In this document: positions 45,101 to 57,100 of the stretch, one piece after another
Layout of the letters: each line of letters opens with the position of its first letter
Position numbering within the stretch: position 1 is the first letter of the stretch
Assembly: GCA_934047225.1 (NCBI GenBank)
Contig: OW203986.1
Coordinates: 16,433,221-16,497,220, forward strand
DNA length: 64,000 bases
Origin: Ypsolopha sequella
Lineage: Eukaryota; Arthropoda; Insecta; Lepidoptera; Ypsolophidae
Reading direction: 5' to 3'
Position numbers and translations under genes: made by a program
The notes under the pieces: model-generated
What the model was told of the DNA's origin: nothing
Database searches by the model: none
What the model saw: the letters and a program-made list of their open reading frames with translations, nothing else

Positions 45101-48100
45101 CGTCGGGCGTCCCCCTTTTCGTAAAAAGGTAAAAATTGATCGCGGTAGACCCGATTATATATATTATAATACTTTTTAGGGTTACGTAGTACCTAAAAGT
45201 TAAAAAGAAACCTTTATGGTGAGACTCCGTTGTCTGTCCGCCCGTCCATCCGTATGTTACAGCCTCATAACTTTAGCACCGTTAAAGATAAGGACATGAA
45301 ATTTGGCACAAAAATAGCATTAATTTGCCTACATATTATGGACTAAAGATAATATGAAAAATTTTCAATTGTTCAAAATATTTCCAAAACAAAAGTGAGA
45401 AAAATAAAAATACTCGTATTATCTTAAAAATACAATATGGGTATGGGTATCAAATTGCAGATATTAAAAAGTTAATTGTAAAAATATATATTTTTACTAT
45501 ATTTACTGGCACTGGTTTCGAGAAATCTTTAAATACCCACAAAAATATGTATGTCCCCCCCCTTATCTCCGAAACTGGTGGACTGAAAAATATGAAAAAG
45601 ATGTGGATTTTAGACCATAACTAGCCAATTACAGGAAAACTATAGCGATTAAAAAAATTTTTGTACAAATGAGAAATATAAAAAGAATTGCATCTATTTC
45701 GAGAAATCCTTGAAAAACCATAAAAAATGTATGTCCCTCCTCTCTTATCCATGCCTCTAGGCGTAAGGACATGCCAAGTAATTTTTGCCCTAAATTAGAT
45801 ATTTTTAAGCATTCAGCAAGGTATCAATCAATTGCTCTATTTAACAAGTTGCCATCTGAGTTAAAGGTAATTACGAGCTACACCTTGTTCAAAACGAAGC
45901 TACGACGGTTCCTATTAGAGAAGTGCCTTTATGAAGTAGACGAATTGTAATGTTTTAATTTGTTGACATTAATATGAATGAATTTATGTTTTGTTTTTGT
46001 ATTTAATAATATGTTTTTTTGTGTAATTTTAATTTCTTTTTTCTTTATCATTATTTTTAATTTTATTTTGTATACCGTGTTTTAGTTCTAAGTATAATAT
46101 TCAAATACAATGTTTATTGTTTAATGAATTAAATAAATGAAATGAAATGAAATGAAATATCTCCAAAAACGGTGGACCGAAAAATATGAAAAAAATCATG
46201 GTAATATGTGTTTACGTAAAGATTACAGGAAAAATAAAGCGGTTGAGAAATTCACGAAAAAAAATTACAAAATTAAATTTATCATCCACAATACGGAACC
46301 CTAGGTACGCGAGTCTGACTCGCAATTGCCCGGTTCTTTTATTTAAGGTTTAGTTTTAAAATAATAATAAGAAAACCACAGGATCACAGGATTACGAAGT
46401 TCAATCTAGTTAGAACGAGAGCGAGAATCAGGGGTTGACAAGGCCTTAATTCGTTGCCGCTTGGAGGACGTCAGTTGTTTTTGTGATTGCGTTGATATGT
46501 GATTGCTTGTAGTCGATTTTAATTCGGTAAAGTTCGGTTTATGAACCTTGACGATGGAACCTCTAAGTCTTGTCGTACTGTACATAATCGCAACCGTTGT
46601 TGATGTAAATGAATCCGAATTTTGTATAATAACTAAATGCTGCAAGGTACCTGAACTATCAGTAATGGGCCGAGGCGGGGGCGTGTCTTCCCGGTCCGTG
46701 GGTACCACGATCACCACCTCGTCATCGCGTGGCGGCGAGTTGCGGCTCGAAGAAGTTCTGATCAATTATTACAGTATTAAATATCAGGCGGAATATCGAA
46801 GCTTCTTCTATTGAGGAGAAAGTAACTTACTTCACGATGACTTTTTTCCGCATAAACCTGGTGCCTAGATCAGAGTAGCCTCTGTTCATGGGTCTCTTGT
46901 GGTGCGGCGGCAGGGGCGCGGGCGGGGGTGGCTCGGAGGTGCGGGAGACGGGGGAGTTGGGCTCGGAGCACTGCTTCTCGGCGAGGCTCGGCGGTCGGCA
47001 ACGCGCCACCAGCGCTACCTCGCCCCCACCACACCCGCTGCCGCCCTCGCCACCCGCTCCACCTGTCACCCTCCGCGCTATTCTTCTATCCTCCTCGTAT
47101 AATTCCAACAAATGGTCCAACTTACTTTCTATATCATCTACCTGCGAGAAGTACATATTAAATCAATTAATATTCATATATACAACGTGTAACAGAAAGG
47201 TGTAACGATATTTGAAGAGCTTATTCAGTCAATGGTATTGAACAACTTTTACTACGGAGTCAACCCTGAAATCTCGAAAAAAAACTGCTTTTCCATACAT
47301 TTCGGCCGAGCGGCATTGCATTTTCCTATGAAGCAAGTAATATATTTTTTCGAGATACAGGGTTTGTTCCATAGTAAAAGTTGTTATATGTTATATAGTG
47401 TTGAATAAGCTCTTCAAATATGGTTACATCTTTCTGTTACACCTTGTATAGGTACCAACAGGTATAACAATTTATTATCTCCTGCCAATACTTACTTGTC
47501 TTTCTATTTTAACTACTCTGGAAGCTAAACTGATTTTCGATGCGTAGACATCTTTCGCTTTAGATCCTTGTTTCCCCAATATTTGGTCTAACCTGAAAAT
47601 TTAGTGAACAATGTAAGAGCATGTTTAGTTTTTACTGGTTTTACATGCAAATATTTTAAAATCCGAAAAGCTTACAGTCAATGTTTGCTCTATGTGGAAT
47701 GATAACATGACTGCTTAAAATAAATTGTATTTTGTTTAGAAATTTGGTGCGGTCTATTTTCTTTCGTCAGTAATTTCTATTACAGATAGTAATAAGATAA
47801 ATAACAGATACTTATCTATCTAAGTGATAATTAAAAACTGCAAAGAACTTTGAAACTTGGTTACAAAATGTATACATCATAGTATGTTTTGTTTAAACCG
47901 CAAAAGCTACATACTGTCTTTATTGACACCTAATCAGGAAGTCTAAAATTATAACTATTTGTTAATATACATATATAGGTAGAGATATGATATGGATAAC
48001 TTATATAAATACCATTAGGAAAAATGGCCAAGCGCTGATAAATTTTGATAACGAAATAACTGAAGCTAGGTACTAAAAACAGTATCGTACTTAGACTTTA

Positions 48101-51100
48101 CATTATATTACAATATATTAACAAATCTTAGTAAAATTTTTACACCTTGCAAAGTCTACAATATACATTGTGCTTTATTCAATTAGATATTTAATGTAAA
48201 ACAGGTGCAGTGGTTAAAAACAAAACGAATAAGTATACATGTTGTTACAAAACTTAAGTAAAATTACACCCAGATGACATCCACTGGGCTTCCGAGTATC
48301 ATTCTACAGCTTTCCGCTATAAAAACATTATTTAAATGAGTCACAACATGTAACTTTTTATTACCTCGAAAACGGATGGGCACTTAATTAAACTGAGCAC
48401 TACACACCACAAAATGAGTTGTATATTTGTAACAGCTTGTATATTGAATACATACATTGTAATATAAACAAGAAAAGCCGTGTGTTACTTGTGCTGAAGC
48501 AAAACGTGGACGGTACGTGAGAAATAATAGAGTATGTACGGAGGAAGTAGGGAACGAGTTCATATTAGTTAACTAGTTCAGAGACTGCAAGCGCACGAGG
48601 AAATTTGAGAAGTTAATACAAGAGTCCCTCATTATATTACAAAAACAAGCAACAGGGTAGTAAAGTGCTGACTGATCTCTGCAGAGAATTTTTTTTTTCG
48701 CTGTCGCAGTAAAGAGAAATGAAAGTCACTGTCTTTTGCTCTCCCCAATTTTTCATTTCGTGATGCGAATATTTCAGTAAATTGATAACATTTCATTTTT
48801 TCATGTCATATTATTTTGAGCTTATGCAATCATTTGTTATTCGTATCTACTAATGTTATACAGGTTGGCGGGTTAAGATTTGGCAGAAAGGAGAAATGTG
48901 CATAGGGTTTTTTTTATTTGCCGTGATAGAGGCCATATTAACACGTAAAAATTTCAACTGGCTACCTATAAAGGCTGAAGCTGACCCATGTGACAGACGG
49001 ACGGACGGATGGACAGACAGCGGAGGCTTAGTAATAAGGTCCCATTTGGCACCCTTCGGGTTCGGAACCCCAATAAAAAATAAGAGAAAACACCAAGCGT
49101 TTCATTGAAAATTTTAAATAACATTTACCGCCCATCGTTGCTACGGCGTAGCACAGCTACGACTTCGTAGAAATCAAGGATCATGCGTAATCTCTAGAGA
49201 TTACCTGTACTAACTGAGAAAATCTAGTAGTTTTACTAAAGTGAATCTAGTAAGCAATCGAAACAGTCGAAAAATGTCACGCTTGTACAAGATCTGCCAA
49301 AAATCTGCGATTTTAGGCTGAGAAATGAGTGCTCTCTAAGGGTATGTGGATGGAAAAGTCGAAAGCAGGGTCTTTGACTTAAGAACTTTGTTTGGACTAG
49401 TTAGGAAATAAACATACTAAAAGTCCTTATCCCTCCGAGTCGAGCCCGAGGGGGGGGGCACAAAGAAGATCCCGTTTTTTGGTTTTTTGCTTACATCTCA
49501 ACAACAGCTGGTTCTATAGACTTGAAATTTTGCATATAGATACCTTATATAGTGAAAGCGTCCACTAAGAAAGGATTTTTCAAAACACACCCCTTAAGGG
49601 GGTGAAACGGGTGTCCAAAGTTTGTAAGGGGAAACAAGATTAGTTAGACTATTTTATTCGAGACTTCACAGGAGTACTCTTATCTATAAATGTGTTTAAA
49701 GTTTTTTCAGAATTCAACCCCTAAAAAGGGGGAAATGGGGTAAAAATTTTGAAAATCAACATGGGTATCGTTTGAATGGTTTATCGGGTCGCTGATTACG
49801 AAAACAACAACGATTTTAAAATCCAACGTGGTTGACGTGAAAAAGGCTTTGAAATTCGACCATTTTTCGAAGCTCATAGCTAGGCAAAGATTGGAGATAG
49901 ATAAAAAGTGTGAAAGCTAAAGTTGTAGAAAATTTTATCAGCTTTCATTATGTAGTAAAACCAAATTTCGTACAATGCACGGTTTTCGAGATGTAAGCAA
50001 AAAACCAAAAAACGGGATCTTCTTTGTGCCCCCCCCTCGGGCTCGACCCGGAGGGGCAAGGACTTTTAGCATGTTTATCTCCTAACTAGTCCAAACAAAG
50101 TTCCTAAGTCAAAGATCCTGCTTTCGACTTTTCCATCCACAAATTATTCGTTGCTTAAGCTATTTATCACACGTAATCCTTGATTTCTTAATTTCTCTGC
50201 TACATACAAGCTGTAAATGCAAACCTAAGAATCCCTAAGGGTATGAAAGTACAAAAAGTATACAAAATGTACCTTAAATTTTCACTAAAACTTTATTATT
50301 TTTCCAAGTTATGGCTACGCACTCTTATCGGCACAGTTTATTCATCCAGTAGCGCGGCCCTGAGATATCACATTGAGTAATTGTGTTCTATGCTACCGAC
50401 GCTATTAGGGGTCAACGACCAGCGAGGGTCTCCACGAGATTAGAGTATTTTAAGTTTAACAAATCGTTTTATCGTGTGGTACTGGTACATCAATTAAAGT
50501 TGCCGCTTTTTTTTTAAACACTGTAACGGTCATACTAACATACTCTTAAAGGATTTTTGCCTTTGCTTTTACACTTGTATATATAAAATTTGTATATGCG
50601 TTCAGACTACGACGTAATGGGTCTACAAAGCGAGAAATGTTAAGTGTCAGAATTCAGAAATCGGGCAAAAACAGGGTTCGGCATTATCACGTTAGATGGT
50701 AGTAAATATTAACATTTCCAAAAAATAAAATACCGCGTGTTACTCTATAAAATGAAGAACAAGATCATTAAAAACAACTGCGGTAAATTTTTATAGTTAC
50801 TTTAGAAAAAATCAGGAATTTCAAGAAAAACTGTCAAATAGCGTTATATTGTGATTTAATTAGAGACATAACAATGACAAAACATATTTCAAAATCACAA
50901 TAAAACATTAAACAACATTATAAAAATACACAATTTTCAGATACGATTTTCCACATTACGCTAAAATGTTGCAAAAAATTACAAAATAAATGAGGTTTTC
51001 CATGCGCGGCTGTTGACTAGAGTGACATAGACAGTTACAAAATAAAAGCATTCGAGCAGGACTTATTTTCACGGAGCCGACCCTTAAGTGAAGAAAATAT

Positions 51101-54100
51101 AATATTTGCAATATGCGAAAAAGCTAGTAAAGCAACTACCTGTACAAACTCCTATTTAGCGAGAACATCTCCGGAAGTTTTTTTTAATATGTCAAGTTTT
51201 TTTTGTATATACAAATCAATTTTTAAAGTTAGTAACCATTTATCATATTGACCGGGTATTATTAATAATTTTCACATTGGCCGTGGCAAAAATAATTAAT
51301 TTTGAGTCATAGTTACGTTGGAGGCGAATAAGAAAAATAAAACCAGTTGCTTACACGAGATAAGTATTTTTAGAGTTTCATAATTGATAATATTAAAAAA
51401 GAAGCCCGTATTGGATATTGCTGTTCGTCTGTCTTCAGTCTATCCGGAACTTTTTCACAGAATGGACTTGAGATACCAAGCTCGAATTTATATCGAATAT
51501 TAAGGTCAGCCTGACACTGAGGTAAAAAAAAAGCAAGTTGCGACGATATGATATAAATATATTGTTATAGTACAGTCAAACCCCTTTTTAGGCACACTCT
51601 GTTTTATGTCCTTGATTGACTTAGAAATTAAAATTACGATTATTATTTCATTTAGTATATAGTACTATTATTATTTTAATTAAAGACGACAATGTATACA
51701 TATACAAGGTGACTTTTTGATCGTCGTCCAAATTCATACTGGAGGCTTGGTAAGTGATCAGCATCATGAATCGATAACAATTTTTGTGAAATTCGTATAG
51801 TGAAATTTCGACTTCCTATAATTCACTTCGCCATTGTCGTTTTACTCTACTTTTGTTGTTGTAGACGGTGTAGAGGTCCGCTACGACTATTGTACTCGCC
51901 GTAGGCGTCGCGTCGTAGCCACTCGCGGCACGTCGGCGACGTAGCGGCAGGCGGCAGCGTACAGTGCTACAAGGATCTGATGGCGCGTGGATGACATTGA
52001 CAGGGGCGCGCAGCTGTGAAACAAGGCGTATGGTAGCAGTTTCCGATTTCGGACACAACCAATCCACACGCCATAAGATCCTTGTAGCACTGTCGCAAGC
52101 TACATTCAAGAATTTTTATAATGTACGTTGTTGCCGTTACGACTCAACTAATAGAGGTATAGAGATTATATATTTGGAATATACCAAGAGAAATATACGA
52201 AGAATAGAAATACCAATAAGGTCAAATTCTCTGAAAAAAATAAATCTCAGCAGGTGCTCTGACAGGTATCTTGAAAAAAAGTACATTTAATACGGACAAT
52301 AGTTCAGAATGAAATAGGATGATACCGAGGTTTGTGTATTTTTACATAAAAAAATTATAATTATTAAATGCATCAAGTAGCATTTGAATTTTGAATTTTG
52401 AATTTTTGCACTGAACTCTATGACGTCTGTTACGACAACCGAAGCATCGTGCGCTCTCAAAAAGCACACGTTTCATTCAAAAAGACTTTTACGGTGAAAA
52501 TAATGGTAATTTTTTAAATTCAGGTCGTGCTATATTATTGCGACCAGTTAAGAGCGGTTTCGCAGTCAGATTGTGAAAAACTCACCTTTTTCTAATTAAT
52601 CGAAACAGAACACTTAAATTCAAAATCCACTCCAAAGTTATTCAACAAAACCTTATTACCTATGTATTGTGTATGCTGCAATTGCAAAGTTTCCATTGGT
52701 TTCTATAATTTCTTTTTAATTAAAAAAAAATTGAAAATTCCAATTTACAAAAGCCAATTTAAATTTTTCGATGGCAACATACACAATACAAAAGGTAATA
52801 AGGTTTTGTTGAATAACTATTGAGTAAATTCTGAATTTAAGTGTTGTTTCGATTAATTAGAAAAATGCGGGTTTTTCACAATCCGGCTCCGAAAACACTC
52901 CTAAGGCCCTGGTATCCCTGACATTGAGCACCTCATTTTGCATCAAGTAGGACTGAACTCTATGAGCTTTTATTATAGTTTAAAATAGCGTGCTCTGAGC
53001 CGTGGCTGTTACGACAACCGAAACATCGCGCGCTCTTAAAACACGTTTTTCGCTCAAAAAACGTTTTTACGGTAAAATTATCAGAAAACTATCCACAAAA
53101 GTACTTACTTAGATGGATAAGCTCCCCCCATTATTAAAGATAATGCAAAGTTATGAAAAGTTTACAAATTATTTAGAGTATTTTCGGAGGTAACTTTGTA
53201 TTCTTTTCTATCGAGAAAATGCGATGAAATAAAGTTTTCGCCACATTCTGGCCACATTATTCTTCAACTTTACCATATATTTATTTCAGAGTGATTGGTG
53301 CAATATTGTTGATATAAATAGAATGTTGAGAATCATAAGAAGCAATGTGAGGTATTATACTCTTAATTGCGTTGATCGTCGTCGAAATTATTTACAATCT
53401 AGCTTCGAAATATTTTTCCATAACGAAGAGTAAATAAAATGTTATCAATGCAAGCAGAATTTAAACTTTGAAATGTGGAAAACTTTTAGCTGTGTTTGGC
53501 AAATTGGCCACAAAAAGCAAATTTTTTGGGTCAGAGCGAAAGCCGATAGTATGCTAATGAGATTGAACAGATAGTCTGGTCAAGTGAATGAACAAGTGGC
53601 CAGAGATAGGGAGGAGAGAAAGTAGTGTATTGTTATTGAAAAACTTGACCTGAACTCGGTCACGAACAACCGACGACGAGGATGGGGTGAATTAAAACTT
53701 TTCTTAACCGAATTTTACAACCCTCAACTTTCAAACATAAAATCGTAGCTAAAGCGACAATGATTCTATGTAACATTGGCAACTAAGTAGGATTCATGAT
53801 TGTGAGTGTAGGTTGCAGCTAGAGGCGGGGACTAGCTCGTTTCGGGACAGGGATGGTCGCTAATGGCAGGGCTTGATGTATGAAGCAGAGAAGGGCTGGC
53901 CTCCGGATTAGTGCCTGGGCAACGCTGTGGCCCCTCCCCGCATCTCCGCTCACCTGTACTGGAGGTTCTTGGTTCTGTTTAGCAGGTCAGCATGCCCCGA
54001 CGAATATTGCTCTATCACATCTTTCACGTCGTAAGGTTTCAGCGCTTCTCTAAATCTCTTGCGCGCGACAAAATACTTGAGCTATACGAAAATAAAAACA

Positions 54101-57100
54101 TTCTGATAGCTCGCAGCCACTCAAATCCAAAGTAATCTAACTTAAGAAGTACTAATACTCATTCGGTAGCAAATTTTACTTTTGTTGTAAGTGTTGAGAG
54201 TAAAGTGAATGAAAATACGTATTTTGCCTTGGCTTTGTAAATGGAAGAGCGCATGCCGACGTCAGTCAGGGGGGATAAAGGATGTCTAATCTAACGTCTA
54301 CAATATAGAATACTTGAGACGTAGCTGAGCAGCGGCTTTCAACAGACACATAGGATCAGGCTGAAATCTCTGGCCCTGGAAACTGGTATTAGGTTGCTGT
54401 TCAAACTGCGGCCTTTTGTCGACGCAGACAAATTAAAGAAACTAAAAATTTCCATGACATGAAGTTTATTTATTTGAAACGTTACATAAAAAGAAATATG
54501 AAAAAAAAGAATCATGTATAATTTTTAGTTTTGTAATAAGTAGATATGATTGCATTGCACTAGCTACAAATAAATGCCAGGTAGTAGATGCCAATCCGAC
54601 TACAGAGATCATCATACCGTACAAGACACGAGAGTCGAAAGGAGAGAGAGGTAGAGCATGTAGGTAGATAGGAAGTATGCAAGTGCGAGGGAGAGAGCTG
54701 AGCTGATGCAGCTGGAGCTACTACCTAGTCTGGACGTTTTTGACGCGGCCCAGCAGGTCCACGTGGCCGGCAGAGTACTGCTCGATTACATCCTTGACGT
54801 CATATGGCTTTAGTGCTTCCTTAAACTTACGTCGAGCCACAAAATACTTCATCTGTTAGAAGTTCAGTACGTTTAAATATAGCGATCACTTCGAGTTATT
54901 GATGGGATAATCCGACTCGTTACACTATCACATAAATAAAACATCTCTACATATCTAATAGTTATTTGCTTCTGTCGGCTAAATGCTAAGTGTAGTAGAT
55001 CCACAAATGTACGTCCATTGCGTTACAAACGAGTCGAAGTATCCGTGAAGGTTACATTTGTACACAAGTGAATACAAGCCCTTTCGAGTGTGCATGCCGG
55101 TAACATCGTTCAAATGGAGCCATCAAGGCAAACAGTATCAATAATTCAGTGCGGGGCGACAACAAGCTCACCCATACCTTAACCGTGTTGAATTTTGTAG
55201 CCTTGGAACTATACACCGCTATAAATTTGTAATTTACCGAAATAATTTATGTTGAGCCGGAAAACAATATTTATTGTTTATTAACTCGCTTTAAAACATA
55301 AAATCTTTGAAATTTACTATCGGAATATACCTATAATGGTCATAAACGTTATTATTAACCGTTAAAATATTATAGATTGAAACGCACATCGTACGGTATT
55401 TCTGATTGATCATATTTTATGTATGGAAAGATAATGAGGTCACGGAGATAACAGGTAGGTCGGTTTTTGATTGATTACCCAGTATTTAACGAAAGCGTAA
55501 TAATTACTATTCAACCTTGGAAAAGGGCTTGTACTCAACTCTAGGTATGTTTGTCGTTTGTGTACTGACGTGCTTTAACATTTGTGTAATCGAGATTATT
55601 AGATAGCGTGATGGTAGTTTATGTTATTGTGTCAATGTTACACTAAATACACGGTAACATCAATCACGTACCATGTGACAACATGTACTTTACGACTTCT
55701 ATTGTAAATGTTAAATCTCTTGTGTTTGTAACAGGTAATGTGTGCTTATGGTAGATTTAGCCGAGACGTGGCTTGCGGTTTGTGGTGATCTCAAGCCGCA
55801 AGGCCATATGAAAATATGAGGCTCTACCGTAGCCGCAAACCACGGCTTGCGTTAAAGTGTCATAGTTAACGTAGCAATACCTGGGTCCTCACAGACACGT
55901 ACCTTTCTGATGAACCTGATGGCTGCCTTGTGTCGCGAGGTCAGCGTCACGCATCGAGGCTCGTCCTCCTCATCTACAACACAAACAACTCTATATAATA
56001 CATCACAAATGACTCAACGCGATACGACACAAAGAGCCGATACTTACAAAACGACAAAAACAAACACTTTGATGGCCTTTGTTTTGTAAAGAATACACGA
56101 TAAACTCAATGTAAGAGCTAAACAATTATTGCGAAACTTTATGTGGCAATATCGTTGGTGTGCTAACTTGGGTGATGGATTTGGTAAGACATTTTGTCTA
56201 AAGCTTGAGTGAGATTCGAATTAAAATAATCGGGTTTCTGATGATTGTGCTGGTGCGTTATGTTCGCGGCTGCAACTTAAGCTTGGCAACGAATCAATAT
56301 TTCTGCAGGTTTCCTTACAGGTAGAAGCTAAAAATTACATTAGTTATTTAAGTTTTTTCAAGTAAAATAGTCTCCTGCCGACATATACGTTATCGTAGTA
56401 GGATAAACAGATAACTCTGCGAACGCATAAATTAACGGCTTTTTCAGCAGCATTTTATCACATTTTTACAGGCTGAGCCCTGGCTGAACACGACAACGTA
56501 GCCAGTATATCACCAGAATGACAGCTCAGGCAGGAAAACGGAACCGGCAAACGACTCTGCCTACCAACGAACTACTCGTACAAGTTCTTTACCGACCATC
56601 CGGGTTTTGAGATATAAGCACTTTAAAAGAAAGAAAAAAAGACTATAGTGAGTTCGCTCTGAAGAGTTTGAATTTCTTCAAAGAGGAATATTTTTCAAGG
56701 AACACGAATCGGCATCAAAAAATGAAAGCAAACGTAGGCTAGCAAGGCAACGTCTCTCAAAATCTTTTTCCGGCTAGAAACGCAGGTAAGTATTTCAGAC
56801 TAACGTTATATCGGATTATATCTTATGCACATGCTATGAAACGGTTATTGTGTCTTCAGCGAAACAACTATCTATGGCTGGTTTACAGATTCCATAGAAT
56901 AATGGCGTCTGCACGTCAATTGATGTTAACGTTTGTTTAAAATGTTTAACTCCAAAACAACGTTTTTTCAAATATTCATGGTGTTATCTGTTTGTTTTGT
57001 TTAAACATTATGATCTAGCTGTCATAAAACTTAGTCAGTTGGCTATCGGCCATGCTATGCAGGAATTGAATTTCGCCATGTTCATAAATAGCCACCTGCA

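Larger units (their letters stand above)
39138..46650 (-). other. KCNQ: KCNQ last intron (7.5 kb)
   Basis: Contains the TTAA-flanked element, LINE tails, the CGGGTCTACC TIR element and the 'GGAACCC' repeat, listed separately. Bases 40070-41800 and 42310-43900 are AT-rich with nothing I can name. GC-rich patches near 42055-42100 and 44415-44460 are unexplained. Confidence 0.75.
47593..53953 (-). other. KCNQ: KCNQ intron (6.4 kb)
   Basis: Holds the 49140-50215 TIR element, a small MITE, a 140-base hairpin and the 52371-53085 duplication, listed separately. Bases 47600-48890, 50240-51700 and 53090-53950 show no feature I can support. Confidence 0.75.

Noticed and set aside
46888..47205. Plus-strand ORFs rich in Gly, Pro and Arg
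   Set aside because: Shadows of the KCNQ coiled-coil/tail exon on the minus strand.
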